Below are positions 8,036 through 17,017 of a DNA stretch of 41,614 bases, piece after piece. Origin of the DNA: an uncultured Collinsella sp. (GTDB taxonomy: Bacteria; Actinomycetota; Coriobacteriia; Coriobacteriales; Coriobacteriaceae); the NCBI GenBank assembly GCA_902497025.1, contig CABVDJ010000017.1:1-41614 (forward strand), in the 5' to 3' direction. The notes under the pieces are model-generated. The model saw only the letters and a program-made list of their open reading frames with translations, searched no databases and was not told the origin of the DNA. The position numbers were made by a program, and so were the translations under genes. Numbering within the stretch: position 1 is the stretch's first letter; each line of letters begins with the position of its first letter.

Positions 8036-10678
8036 CTACAGCGCGCCGGAACCGGCTTGCATCATGCCGCCGGGGCCCGAGCTCACGCCACTGCTCACAG
8101 GCGCGGCGTTTCCGGTGTGCGGCGCTGCCGGAGCGGTATCGCCCCCGAGCGCACCTGCCGGACGCGGCGCTGGAATCTCGCCTGTGCCATGGCTAAAGAC
8201 GAACTTGCCGTCGGCCACGTCGCACAGGACGGTATCGCCCTCGCCCCACTCGCCGGCCAGCAGCTCCTCGGACAGCGGGTCCTCGATGAGCTTTTGGATG
8301 GCGCGGCGCAGCGGACGCGCGCCGTTGGTGAGGTCGGTACCCTCCGCCACAATCTTGTCGTAGGCCGCATCGGTAAGCTTGATGTTCATGCCGTTTGCGA
8401 TCAGGCGCTGGCGCAGATCGTCCACCAGCAGGTGCGCAATCTTGGTCAGGTTCTCGCCCGAGAGCTTCTGGAACACCACGATGTCGTCGATACGGTTGAG
8501 CAGCTCGGGGCGGAACAGGCGCTTGAGCTCGCCCATCGCGCGGCCGCGGATCTCACTCGAGGTGAGGCCCTGCTCGCCGGTGGTGCCAAAGCCAACGCTC
8601 GCATCCTGCGCGATCTCGCGGGCGCCCACGTTTGACGTCATGATGATCACCGTATTGCGGAAGTCGACCGTCTTGCCCTGGCTATCGGTCAGACGGCCCT
8701 CCTCCAACACCTGCAGCAGGATATTGAAGATGTCGGGGTGCGCCTTCTCGATCTCGTCGAACAGCACGACCGAGTACGGGTGACGGCGAACAGCCTTGGT
8801 GAGCTGGCCGCCCTCGTCGTGGCCCACATAGCCCGGGGGGCTACCGATGAGCTTGGAGACCTCGAACTCACTGCCAAACTCCGACATATCGAAGCTGATG
8901 AGCGCGTCCTTGCTGCCAAAGAGATACTCGGCGAGCGTCTTGGCGAGCTCGGTTTTGCCCGTGCCGGTGGGGCCCAGGAAGATAAAGCTGCCGCCGGGGC
9001 GACGCGGGTCCTTGAGCGGCGAGCGGCTGCGGCGCACGGCCTTGGCAACGGCCTCGACGGCCTCGTCCTGACCGATGATGCGCGTCTTGAGCACGCTTTC
9101 GGCCTGCAGCAGGCGGCGGCTCTCGCTCTCGGTGAGCGAGGACACCGGCACGCCCGAGGTCACGGACACGATGTCGGCAATCTGGGAGACATCGATGGTG
9201 AGCGGGCTGGCGTCGAGCTCGGCCGTCCAGGCAGCCTTGGCCTCGGCGAGCTCAATCTCGGCAGCCTTTTGCTGCTCGGTGATCTCGGCGGCCTTGTTCA
9301 TGTCGTCGCTCTCGGTGGCCTCCTGCGCGGCGGCCTTAAGCTCCTCCACGCGATGCTCGGCCTCGCGCACCGGCTCGGGCGCGCGGTTGGCGGCGATGCG
9401 GGCGCGGGCGCCGGCCTCGTCAATGAGGTCGATGGCCTTATCGGGCAGGAAGCGATCCTGGATGTAGCGGTCGGAGAGGTTCGCGGCGGCCTCGATAGCA
9501 CCCTGCGTATAGCGCACATGGTGGTGCTCCTCGTAGCGCGGCTTGAGCGCGGCCAGGATCTTGACCGTGTCCTCGACGCTCGGCTCCTCGACATCGATGG
9601 TCTGGAAGCGACGCTCGAAGGCCGGGTCCTTGGTGAGGTACTTGCGGAATTCCTCGGCCGTGGTGGCGCCGATAATCTGGAAGGCACCGCGCGCGAGCAC
9701 GGGCTTGAGCATGGAGCTCGCGTCGATGGAGCCCTCGGCAGAGCCGGCACCGATGATGGTGTGCATCTCGTCAATAAACAGGATGACGTCGTCAGCTTCG
9801 GTGGCCTCCTGGATCACGTTCTTGAGGCGCTCCTCAAACTCACCGCGATACTTGGCGCCCGCAACGAGGCCCGGCAGGTCGAGTGTCCAGATATTCTGGT
9901 TCATAAGGTTCTCGGGCACGTTGCCGGCGGCGATCTGCTGGGCCAGGCCCTCGACGATGGCCGTCTTGCCCACGCCGGGGTCACCCAAGATAAGCGGGTT
10001 GTTCTTGGTGCGGCGCGAAAGGATCTCCATCATGCGCTGGACTTCCTTTTCGCGACCGATCACGGGGTCGAGCTCGCCGTCGCGCGCCTTCTGCGTGAGG
10101 TTAGTCGCAAACTGCTTGAGCGTGTCGGTGCCGCTCCCCTTTTGCTGAGAGCCATCCGAGCCGCTAAAGAACGGCAGACCCGCACCGGGACGGCCGGCGC
10201 CGGCACCGGCGAGCGGACGTTTCTTGTCCTGGTCCTTGGCGGTGAGTTTCTCGATAGCCTTTTTGATGGAGGCGGACGACACACCCAGGCGCATGAGGAT
10301 GTCCATGGCCATGCCGTTACCCTCTTCGACGATGCCAATCAGCAAGTGCTCGGTCGACACGTAGGTCTGGTTGTTCTCACGTGCCACGCGGAAGGAGCGC
10401 TCCATCACGCTAATGACGAGCGGCGTAAAGGCAAGCTTGGCAGCCTCGGTCTCCTCGCTGGGCTCGGGAACCGTGGTCTGGACCTCCTTGAGGGTGTCCA
10501 TGATGTCGTCGTAGGAGATATCAAGCGAGCGCAGCGCCTCGGCAGCGATGCCCTCGTCCTCCTTGGCGAGTGCGAGCAGCAGGTGCTCGGTGCCCACCTT
10601 ATTTGAGTGCAGATCGAGCGCCTCCTGTTTGGCCATCGACATGACCTTGCGCGCTCGATCGGTAAATCTATCTAACAT
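8036..10678 (-). CDS. clpC: ATP-dependent Clp protease ATPase subunit ClpC
   Basis: Hsp100 unfoldase that feeds proteins into ClpP. From the ATG at 10678 it has 880 residues. Two N-terminal Clp_N repeats (about 1-145) recruit substrates and adaptors. AAA+ domain 1 has Walker A GDPGVGKTAIVEG and Walker B DDVILFIDEMHT. A short coiled-coil middle domain rich in Glu, Ala and Lys follows. AAA+ domain 2 has GPTGTGKTELAKTLAEYL and a VVLFDEIEKAHPDI Walker B. The C-terminal tail of about 50 residues is rich in Gly, Pro and Ala and looks disordered. An in-frame GTG or ATG further up would add 11 residues without family similarity. No CtsR, CIRCE or HAIR operator was recognised upstream. Confidence 0.95.
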   Translation of the reverse strand: MLDRFTDRARKVMSMAKQEALDLHSNKVGTEHLLLALAKEDEGIAAEALRSLDISYDDIMDTLKEVQTTVPEPSEETEAAKLAFTPLVISVMERSFRVARENNQTYVSTEHLLIGIVEEGNGMAMDILMRLGVSSASIKKAIEKLTAKDQDKKRPLAGAGAGRPGAGLPFFSGSDGSQQKGSGTDTLKQFATNLTQKARDGELDPVIGREKEVQRMMEILSRRTKNNPLILGDPGVGKTAIVEGLAQQIAAGNVPENLMNQNIWTLDLPGLVAGAKYRGEFEERLKNVIQEATEADDVILFIDEMHTIIGAGSAEGSIDASSMLKPVLARGAFQIIGATTAEEFRKYLTKDPAFERRFQTIDVEEPSVEDTVKILAALKPRYEEHHHVRYTQGAIEAAANLSDRYIQDRFLPDKAIDLIDEAGARARIAANRAPEPVREAEHRVEELKAAAQEATESDDMNKAAEITEQQKAAEIELAEAKAAWTAELDASPLTIDVSQIADIVSVTSGVPVSSLTESESRRLLQAESVLKTRIIGQDEAVEAVAKAVRRSRSPLKDPRRPGGSFIFLGPTGTGKTELAKTLAEYLFGSKDALISFDMSEFGSEFEVSKLIGSPPGYVGHDEGGQLTKAVRRHPYSVVLFDEIEKAHPDIFNILLQVLEEGRLTDSQGKTVDFRNTVIIMTSNVGAREIAQDASVGFGTTGEQGLTSSEIRGRAMGELKRLFRPELLNRIDDIVVFQKLSGENLTKIAHLLVDDLRQRLIANGMNIKLTDAAYDKIVAEGTDLTNGARPLRRAIQKLIEDPLSEELLAGEWGEGDTVLCDVADGKFVFSHGTGEIPAPRPAGALGGDTAPAAPHTGNAAPVSSGVSSGPGGMMQAGSGAL

Positions 10679-10709
10679 GCTCGTTTCCTTACATGAGTTC
10701 ATCGAAATC

Positions 10710-10737
10710 AAAACGCCCGCCCGTCGGCGGCGCTTTT
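10710..10737 (-). terminator. Terminator-like GC hairpin between tetR and clpC
   Basis: A GC-rich imperfect stem (CGCCCGCCC against GGCGGCG) is flanked by AAAA and TTTT, so it could act on either strand. It may end the activase-tetR transcript or lie in the clpC leader. A separate perfect 8-bp stem without a T run lies at 10819-10844. Confidence 0.4.
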
Positions 10738-10870
10738 GTCTCTTTACCCACAGGTTGTCTATGTTAACAGCTGGAGGAATATCTATAAACCCGGCTCACA
10801 TGAATGCAGGTTATGACCGCATCGCGGGACTCACCGCGCGATGCGCGACAGGCGCCCCGCAAGAGAAACC

Positions 10871-11560
10871 CTAGGCGTCTTTCACCACGTCGGGACTCGT
10901 CGCACGCGATGCGCGATAGGCATCGGCCTCCTTGGAGACGCGTTCGAGCAGCTCGGATGTATCGACGCCCTCGACTTGCGCGACCGTTTCCACCGTCTGC
11001 ATGGCGACCGCCCTCAGGTACGCGCACGCGCTGTCCCCCGGCTGCTCGAGGTCTATCTCCTCGCCGCCCTCCCGGGCAAAGCCGACCGCCATCACAAAGC
11101 CCATGATGCCCGAGACCAGAAAGCCCACCGCAAAGCTCGAATCTGCCTTGAGCTCTTCTCCGTCGGGGTGGACGATCTCTCTCACGCGGTCGATGATGAT
11201 CGTATGGATGCCCTGCACGACCTGCTCGGCGGCACCCGCCCTCATGGTGATGACGATGCGCCGCAGCAGGCAGCGGACGTCGCGCCGGTCGAACGCCGAA
11301 AGGTCGCCCTCGCTCGAAAAATGCCAGAGGGCATCGGTGATGAGCTCGTTATCCTGCAGCAGCTGGGCTATGGCGATGGCGACGAGTTCATCGAAATCGT
11401 GAAAATAGTAGTAAAACGTTCCGCGATTGCACTGGGCGGCGCGGGTCACCTCGCCAACCGACAGCTCGAAGATGCTGTTGTTCTCGGTGAGCTCCCAAAA
11501 CGCCTCGATGATACGGGTGCGTGCATCGGGCGCATCGGCGTCCTTACGCGGTCTCGCCAT
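10871..11560 (-). CDS. TetR-family transcriptional regulator
   Basis: Probable repressor of 229 residues. The N-terminal helix-turn-helix is clear: TRIIEAFWELTENNSIFELS, then VGEVTRAAQCNRGTFYYYFHDFDELVAIAI, at about residues 15-65. The rest is the all-helical ligand-binding and dimer domain, whose ligand cannot be named. I chose ATG 11560, giving MARPRKDA, a common start for the family; a GTG at 11569 is an alternative. The gene overlaps the 3' end of the large activase gene by 17 bp, so the two are co-transcribed. It is likely to control that gene through the inverted repeat at 16033-16053, which would make it an autoregulated circuit. Confidence 0.88.
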   Translation of the reverse strand: MARPRKDADAPDARTRIIEAFWELTENNSIFELSVGEVTRAAQCNRGTFYYYFHDFDELVAIAIAQLLQDNELITDALWHFSSEGDLSAFDRRDVRCLLRRIVITMRAGAAEQVVQGIHTIIIDRVREIVHPDGEELKADSSFAVGFLVSGIMGFVMAVGFAREGGEEIDLEQPGDSACAYLRAVAMQTVETVAQVEGVDTSELLERVSKEADAYRASRATSPDVVKDA

Positions 11561-14500
11561 GCGCCTCACCGCACCCCTGCGCCTTGGCGTTCATGATGAG
11601 CATCTGAAGACGGTTCTCCACGTTGGCGAAGCTCACGTCGGGATCGTAGTCGAGCGGCAGGAACTGCGCCGTGGGATACTGCTCCTTGAGCGCATGGATG
11701 AGCCCGCGCCCCACGACATGGTTGGGCAGACACCCGAACGGCTGCAGGATCACGAAGTTGCGGCAGCCGCGCTTGGCGTGCTCGAGAATCTCCGCCGGAA
11801 TCAGCACGCCCTCGCCCGCATCGAACGTATGGTGCAGGATCTTATCGCTCGCGCGCACGAGCTCGGGCATGCGCGTCGGCGGCTCGTAGAGCGGGCTCGC
11901 CGCGCCCAGGCGGTCGCAACGGTCGTGCGCGAGCTCGAACAGGTTGTCCGCCGTGGCGTACCAGGCCTTTTCGGGCAGCGACAGGTCGACGTGGAACTCG
12001 CGCGACTGCGCATGCTTGTAGAAATAGGTCTTGCGGATCACGTCGGTCATGCGCGCCTCGATGACCTCGAGCCCGTTGTCCTCGAGGTAGCGCTCGATCT
12101 CGTGGTTGGCGCCGAGATGGAAATTGAGCAGGTACTCGCCCACGATGAGAACGGTCGGATGCGGGTTCGAGCGGTCGTACGGAACGGCGTCCATGATCGC
12201 AAGCGCGCGTTTGAAGCCCGTCGCCTGGCCTCTCAGCCCGGAGCGCTCCATGCCCTCGATAACCTCATCGAGCGCGCGGTCGAACGCAGCGTCCGCCGCG
12301 CCCTTCTCGAGCTCGTAGGGACGGATGCGCCTAAGCATGGCCTCGAGGGCATCGATCATGGGAAGACCGTAGGCGATCTGGATGCTCGGGCCAAGGCCGA
12401 GCTTGAAGCCCGGATGCGCATTGTGGGCATCGACGTCGTCGTTGGTGAGCACCGGGACATAGTCGTATCCCGCGTCGTCGAGCGCGCGGCGCAGCAGGGG
12501 CATGTAGTGCGTCAGGCGGCAGTCGCCGATATACTTGCCAGTCACCACGGCGACGTCGTGCGGGTCGTACTTACCGCTCTCGAGTGCCGCGAGCGCCTCG
12601 CCGATCACGATTTGCGCGGGGAAGCAGATGTCGTTGTGCACATAGCGTTTGCCCAGGCGGATGGCATCCTCGCGCCCGATATCAAGGGCCTCGGCGCGCA
12701 CGCCCTGATTGCGCATCGCCGCGGTCATGAGCCTGCAGAACGCATGGGAGGTGTTGGGGACCAGCGCGATCTTGTCGTGCCGGTCGCGCTTGGTGTACTT
12801 GACCTTATACGGGTCGTCGAGCGGATGGACCGCGTGCACCCGGGCGCCCTCGGCACGCTCCTCCGCGCGACGACGGTTGACCGACTCGATAAACGAACGC
12901 ACGCGAATGCCCATGGGACCGGCGACGTCGCTCTCATCGAGCTTGATCATCATCGGAACCTTGGAGCCCATCTCGCCCATCATGCGCGCGATCTCGTCGG
13001 TGAGATACGCATCGTGGCCGCAGCCGAAGCTGCCCATCTGCACGAGCTCGAGCTCGGGCGTCGATGCGACGATGACCGCGCACGACAGCATGCGCGCATG
13101 GTAGTTGTTCACGATGTCGATGCGGCTGTTGGAAAGATCGACGTTGCAGACCCCCGGCACCGCATCGGGCGTCAGCACGGGGATGCCGCGCTCAGAGAAG
13201 AGCTTGGGCAGCCCGTGGTTGACCAGCGGGTCGTTGTGGTACGGGCGCGAAGCGATCACCACCGCGTAGCCGCCGTCCTCGTGCACGTTCTCGAGCACCT
13301 GCCTGCCGCGCAGCTGCAGCTGGTTCTCAAACGTCTCCTGCGCGCGGTCCGCCTGCTCGGTCGCCTTGGCAACCAGGTCGGCATCGATATCGAAGGTCTC
13401 CTTGCACCACGCCTTGAGCTGGCGGTTTCGGTCGCCCTCGTCGTACCAGTGGAACAGCGGCGTATCGAACGGAACGCCGAAACGCTCCTCTGGGTTATCG
13501 GAATTGCGCATCACGTAGGGGTATCCCTTTACGACGGCGCACATCCACTCGCTGGTAGAGGCGGTGTTTTCGGTGGGCACCGTCGTGATGATGGGCATGA
13601 AGATGCGGTCGACGCCGGCGTCGACGAGATTGCGGATGTGCCCGTGGACGAGCTTGGCCGGGAAGCACACGGTGTCGGATGTGACGTGCGCCAGACCGCG
13701 CTCGTACATCGCCTTGGTGCTGCGTCCCGAGACGCGCACCTTAAAGCCGAGCGTGCTGAAGAACGTCGACCAGAACGGCATGGTGTCCCAGAACTCGAGC
13801 ACACGGGGAATGCCGATCGTGACATCGCGCCCCCCGCTGACGGGAACCGTGGGGTACGACTCGAACAGCAGCTTCTCGCGGTCGACAAAGAGATTGGGGG
13901 CAGCCGCGGTCCGGTCGCGCCCCGTGCCGGGTGCCTGTGCCTCGCAAGCACCCTGCGGACGCAGCTCCTCCGCCGCGGGAACCTCGCGCACGAGCTCATC
14001 CCATGAGATGGCGCCGCCGCGCGGGCAGCGATTGCCCGTGACGTAAAGCGAGCCGTCGCCAAATGCCACGACCGCGCGCTGGCAGCGGTTGTTGCACCGA
14101 CGGCAGGTAACGCCGCCGAACTCGCGATGCTCGAAGCGCTCCACGGCATCGAGCCCGATAAACGACGTGCCGGCGTCGCCCTTGCGGCATTCCTCGCGCG
14201 CGAGCAGGGCGATACCGATAGCGCCCATCAGCCCCGGGTGGGGCGCACGCGTGACGGGTTTGCCCAGATACTGCTCGAATGCGCGCAGCACCGCGTCGTT
14301 TCGGAACGTGCCGCCCTGGACGACGACTTTGTCGCCCAGACGGTTGAGATTTGAAACGCGAATGACCTTGGTGAACACGTTCTCGATAATCGAACGGCAG
14401 AGACCGGCCATGATGTCGCCCGGACCCTTACCGCGCCGCTGCTCGGAAACGACGCTGCTGTTCATGAACACCGTGCAGCGGCTGCCGAGAACGGCGGGGG

Positions 14501-15983
14501 CTTTGGACGAAAATGCCTCGGTCGCGATATCCTCAACGGCTATTCCGAGGTTTTTGGCAAAACCCTCGAGGAACGAGCCGCAGCCCGCAGAGCACGCCTC
14601 GTTGACGACGATATCGGTCAGCACGCCGTGGTTGAGCCAGATGGCCTTCATATCCTGTCCGCCGATGTCGAGCACGAAGGTCGCATCGGGAACGCATGCG
14701 CACGCGGCGCGGGCGTGCGCGACCGTCTCGACCGTATGGTAGTCGGCGTGGAACGCGCGCGCGAAAAGCTCCTCGCCGTATCCCGTGGTGCCCACGGCAT
14801 CGATCGCAAGCGTGACTCCCGCTGTCTCCCAGCGGTTCTTCAAGCTGACAAGACCCTGTTGGGCGACGTCGAGCGGTCTGCCGTTATTAGACGCGTAGAA
14901 CGAATCGACAAGCTCACCCGCCTCATCGACCAGGGCGAACTTGGTCGTCGTGCTCCCCGAATCGATACCGAGCGCCACACGCACCGTCTCTCCGGGCGCA
15001 TACGCATCCGGACCCTTTGCCGGCGTCTCTTTGCCATGGCGTGCCGTAAAATCCGCCTGCTCGGCAGGTGTGGCAAAAAAGGGCTGGGCAAGACGTCCCT
15101 CCCCGCTTGCGGGCGCGACCGTCTCGAGCTTATCCAGCCGGACAAAAGCGTCGGGAAGGTCGATCGGTTGGGACGATGCGAACATGTCGGTCAGCGACAG
15201 GGCGGCACCGCGCGCGACCATGATCTGCGGATCGCGCGGGACGATAACCTGATCGTCCGATAGATTCAGTTGCTCCCGGAACACGCGGACCAGTGTGGGG
15301 TTGTAGGCGAGCGCACCGCCCTCGAAGATTACCGGCGGCTCGATGTCGATACCCTGGGCCAGACCGCCGATCGTTTGGCGGGCGACCGCGTGAAGCGCCG
15401 AAAGCGCCAGGTCGGTGGTAGGAATGCCCTCGTTGAGCAGCGGCTGGATATCGGTCTTTGCGTACACGCCGCAGCGGCCCGAGACCTCGTGGACGGTCGT
15501 TCCCCGGCTTGCGAGCTGCTCGAACTCGCCCGATTCGGTGCCGACCCCCATGAGCTTTGCCATCTCGTCGATAAATGCACCGGTACCGCCTGCGCACGAG
15601 CCGTTCATGCGCATGTCGGCAACCTCGATGTCTCCCTTATCGTTGGTGCGGAAGAAGATCATCTTGGCGTCTTGGCCGCCCAGCTCGATGGCGCAGCGCG
15701 TCTGCGGATAGAACCTGCTGATCGCGAGCGCGTTGGCGACCACCTCCTGAACGTACGAGGCGCCCAGCGCGGTCGCGATATCGCGCGCACCCGAGCCGGT
15801 CACCGCAACGCGCAGCGACTCATGGGGAAAGCGCTCGGCGAGCTCGCCGAGCATGGCGCACACGCTCGCTGTCTGACACGCCCCGTGGCGGCGATATCCC
15901 CACCACGCCTCGGTCATATCCTCGTGCATCGCGTAAACTTTGGTCGTCGTCGACCCTACGTCCAGTCCTACTAGCAACGCCAT
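11544..15983 (-). CDS. Large acyl-CoA dehydratase activase-related protein (double activase)
   Basis: A 1479-residue protein of the 2-hydroxyacyl-CoA dehydratase activator group. It carries two ASKHA ATPase domains in tandem. The first (about 4-265) has GLDVGSTTTK, LGGQDAKMIF and NGSCAGGTGAF. The second (about 336-600) has GIDSGSTTTK, IGGQDMKAIW and NEACSAGCGSFLEGFA. The cluster cysteines Cys130/Cys171 and Cys464/Cys503 are present in both. A small Cys-rich stretch (CRRCNNRCQ, then NRCPRGG, about 655-690) follows, then a DUF2229-like region and a C-terminal HgdB-like region with NDICFPAQ and FGCLPNH. Known activators pump electrons into the dehydratase at the cost of ATP; the substrate here is unknown and no dehydratase genes are nearby. 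GGAG lies five bases before ATG 15983. An overlapping tetR gene follows. Confidence 0.9.
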   Translation of the reverse strand: MALLVGLDVGSTTTKVYAMHEDMTEAWWGYRRHGACQTASVCAMLGELAERFPHESLRVAVTGSGARDIATALGASYVQEVVANALAISRFYPQTRCAIELGGQDAKMIFFRTNDKGDIEVADMRMNGSCAGGTGAFIDEMAKLMGVGTESGEFEQLASRGTTVHEVSGRCGVYAKTDIQPLLNEGIPTTDLALSALHAVARQTIGGLAQGIDIEPPVIFEGGALAYNPTLVRVFREQLNLSDDQVIVPRDPQIMVARGAALSLTDMFASSQPIDLPDAFVRLDKLETVAPASGEGRLAQPFFATPAEQADFTARHGKETPAKGPDAYAPGETVRVALGIDSGSTTTKFALVDEAGELVDSFYASNNGRPLDVAQQGLVSLKNRWETAGVTLAIDAVGTTGYGEELFARAFHADYHTVETVAHARAACACVPDATFVLDIGGQDMKAIWLNHGVLTDIVVNEACSAGCGSFLEGFAKNLGIAVEDIATEAFSSKAPAVLGSRCTVFMNSSVVSEQRRGKGPGDIMAGLCRSIIENVFTKVIRVSNLNRLGDKVVVQGGTFRNDAVLRAFEQYLGKPVTRAPHPGLMGAIGIALLAREECRKGDAGTSFIGLDAVERFEHREFGGVTCRRCNNRCQRAVVAFGDGSLYVTGNRCPRGGAISWDELVREVPAAEELRPQGACEAQAPGTGRDRTAAAPNLFVDREKLLFESYPTVPVSGGRDVTIGIPRVLEFWDTMPFWSTFFSTLGFKVRVSGRSTKAMYERGLAHVTSDTVCFPAKLVHGHIRNLVDAGVDRIFMPIITTVPTENTASTSEWMCAVVKGYPYVMRNSDNPEERFGVPFDTPLFHWYDEGDRNRQLKAWCKETFDIDADLVAKATEQADRAQETFENQLQLRGRQVLENVHEDGGYAVVIASRPYHNDPLVNHGLPKLFSERGIPVLTPDAVPGVCNVDLSNSRIDIVNNYHARMLSCAVIVASTPELELVQMGSFGCGHDAYLTDEIARMMGEMGSKVPMMIKLDESDVAGPMGIRVRSFIESVNRRRAEERAEGARVHAVHPLDDPYKVKYTKRDRHDKIALVPNTSHAFCRLMTAAMRNQGVRAEALDIGREDAIRLGKRYVHNDICFPAQIVIGEALAALESGKYDPHDVAVVTGKYIGDCRLTHYMPLLRRALDDAGYDYVPVLTNDDVDAHNAHPGFKLGLGPSIQIAYGLPMIDALEAMLRRIRPYELEKGAADAAFDRALDEVIEGMERSGLRGQATGFKRALAIMDAVPYDRSNPHPTVLIVGEYLLNFHLGANHEIERYLEDNGLEVIEARMTDVIRKTYFYKHAQSREFHVDLSLPEKAWYATADNLFELAHDRCDRLGAASPLYEPPTRMPELVRASDKILHHTFDAGEGVLIPAEILEHAKRGCRNFVILQPFGCLPNHVVGRGLIHALKEQYPTAQFLPLDYDPDVSFANVENRLQMLIMNAKAQGCGEAHGETA

Positions 15984-16032
15984 AATGCTCCGTCTCTCGC
16001 ATTTTTCCTGCTAGAGATATACCACTCTACGT

Positions 16033-16053
16033 AATACAACAGACTGTTGTATT
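16033..16053. promoter_or_regulatory. Perfect inverted repeat, probable TetR operator
   Basis: AATACAACA, a GAC spacer and TGTTGTATT form a perfect 9+3+9 palindrome 50 bp before the activase start codon. Size and symmetry suit a TetR-family dimer, and the only such regulator nearby is the last gene of this transcript. Binding is inferred. I could not place a convincing -35/-10 pair, although TATATC at about 16016-16021 on the minus strand is a possible -10. Confidence 0.65.
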
Positions 16054-16063
16054 TAAACTCCGT

Positions 16064-16098
16064 ATAAAAAGCGGCTGCCGAAACGCTTCAGCAGCCGC
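16064..16098 (-). terminator. Terminator after the DUF2798 gene
   Basis: GCGGCTGC (16071-16078) pairs with GCAGCCGC (16091-16098) around a 12-nt loop. On the minus strand the stem is followed by TTTTTAT. It lies about 170 bp after the stop of the upstream gene and just before the activase promoter region. Nothing gene-like was seen between 16099 and 16264. Confidence 0.8.
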
Positions 16099-16264
16099 CG
16101 AATGCACCAACAGATTGTTCTGCGCGCTAGCACGTCGGGCAACGGAGCAGCACGGGCCCTCCGGTCATGCGCACCGCTCACGCCCGCGATGTCGCCGAGA
16201 GAGCTATCCACGCTTAGGGCTCCAACCAAGCAGGTCGCCCGCGCTCAGCAGATCCCTAAGCGAG

Positions 16265-16813
16265 CTACTCGCACTCAGGAGCCATAGCCTGCTCCAAGAG
16301 CTCGGCATGCTCCTCCTCGAAAACCGTCCCCACAGGGAAGGCGCGACGGAAGACGAAGTGGGAAATCGGACCGGCTACCAAAAGGTTCCACGGCAGCGCC
16401 ATCACAAAATTATGCGGGATGTTGATCATCCAGATCGCGGGCACGGAATACAGGTTCGCAAGGATGCCGCCGGGCATGTGCGTCAGACCCTCGCAGGCAC
16501 CGTACAGCGACATGATGATGACCATGGGAACGACCATGCAGGAGCTGACGGCGAGCGTCATGGCAAGTGGCGAGCTCTTGCCCGGCGTGACCAGGAATTT
16601 AAAAGCGAAACCCTTGGCAAGGGGGCTGGCAACAAACCAGTCGCAGCACATGGCAAAAATGTAGGCAACGGGGAAGCCGAGCCACGCAGCGGCAACAACC
16701 TCGCCGCTGATGGCCCCATGCTGCAGGGCAACGTTGTAGATGCTCATCCAGAGCACCATGCAAAAGCACATGATAAAGGTGAACAGCAGGCTCTCTCGTT
16801 TGTTGATAGGCAT
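16265..16813 (-). CDS. DUF2798-type membrane protein
   Basis: Integral membrane protein of 182 residues with about four to five hydrophobic segments; function unknown. The N-terminus MPINKRESLLFTFIMCFCM and a repeated pattern of two similar halves (first from residue 1, second from about FAFKFLVTPGKSS) fit DUF2798 proteins. Conserved-looking segments include LPWNLLVAGPISHFVFR near the C-terminus. I chose ATG 16813; an in-frame start at 16873 would fall inside the leader hairpin. The only SD-like sequence, AAAGGA, lies 11 bases upstream and can pair with TCCTTT just before the ATG, so initiation may be poor or controlled. It stands alone, with a terminator-like hairpin before it and a terminator after it. 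Confidence 0.75.
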   Translation of the reverse strand: MPINKRESLLFTFIMCFCMVLWMSIYNVALQHGAISGEVVAAAWLGFPVAYIFAMCCDWFVASPLAKGFAFKFLVTPGKSSPLAMTLAVSSCMVVPMVIIMSLYGACEGLTHMPGGILANLYSVPAIWMINIPHNFVMALPWNLLVAGPISHFVFRRAFPVGTVFEEEHAELLEQAMAPECE

Positions 16814-16857
16814 AAAGGACAAAATCCTTTCTGTGTTACGCCGCGGCACCACGCAAC

Positions 16858-16908
16858 AAAAACGGGCGGGCAAGATGGAGCTGTTGGGACTTCATCTCGC
16901 CCGCCCGT
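16858..16908 (-). terminator. Strong hairpin with T run in the leader of the DUF2798 gene
   Basis: ACGGGCGGGC (16862-16871) pairs perfectly with GCCCGCCCGT (16899-16908), with an inner AGATG/CATCT pairing. On the minus strand the stem is followed by TTTTTG. It ends 44 bp before the start codon and leaves little room for a promoter, so it may be an attenuator. It could instead end transcription from the ThrE-like gene upstream. Confidence 0.75.
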
Positions 16909-17017
16909 GGTACGTGCGTCTGCGACTACTTATGTGGTGGAACTACCCTAACACGAACGGCGCGCGCTTCGTAAGCGTTGAGTTTATGGAGATGCAGGGC
17001 ACCAATAATCCCCCCGA

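Noticed and set aside
8738..10606. 622-codon open frame on the plus strand
   Set aside because: Antisense to clpC; low-complexity translation without motifs.
10679..10870. CIRCE, CtsR or HAIR heat-shock operator before clpC
   Set aside because: None of the known consensus sequences could be found in this interval.
11427..14006. 859-codon open frame on the plus strand
   Set aside because: It is antisense to the activase gene, whose protein has clear motifs throughout. The frame's translation is Arg/Ala/Leu/His-rich without domains, as expected for a shadow in G+C-rich DNA.
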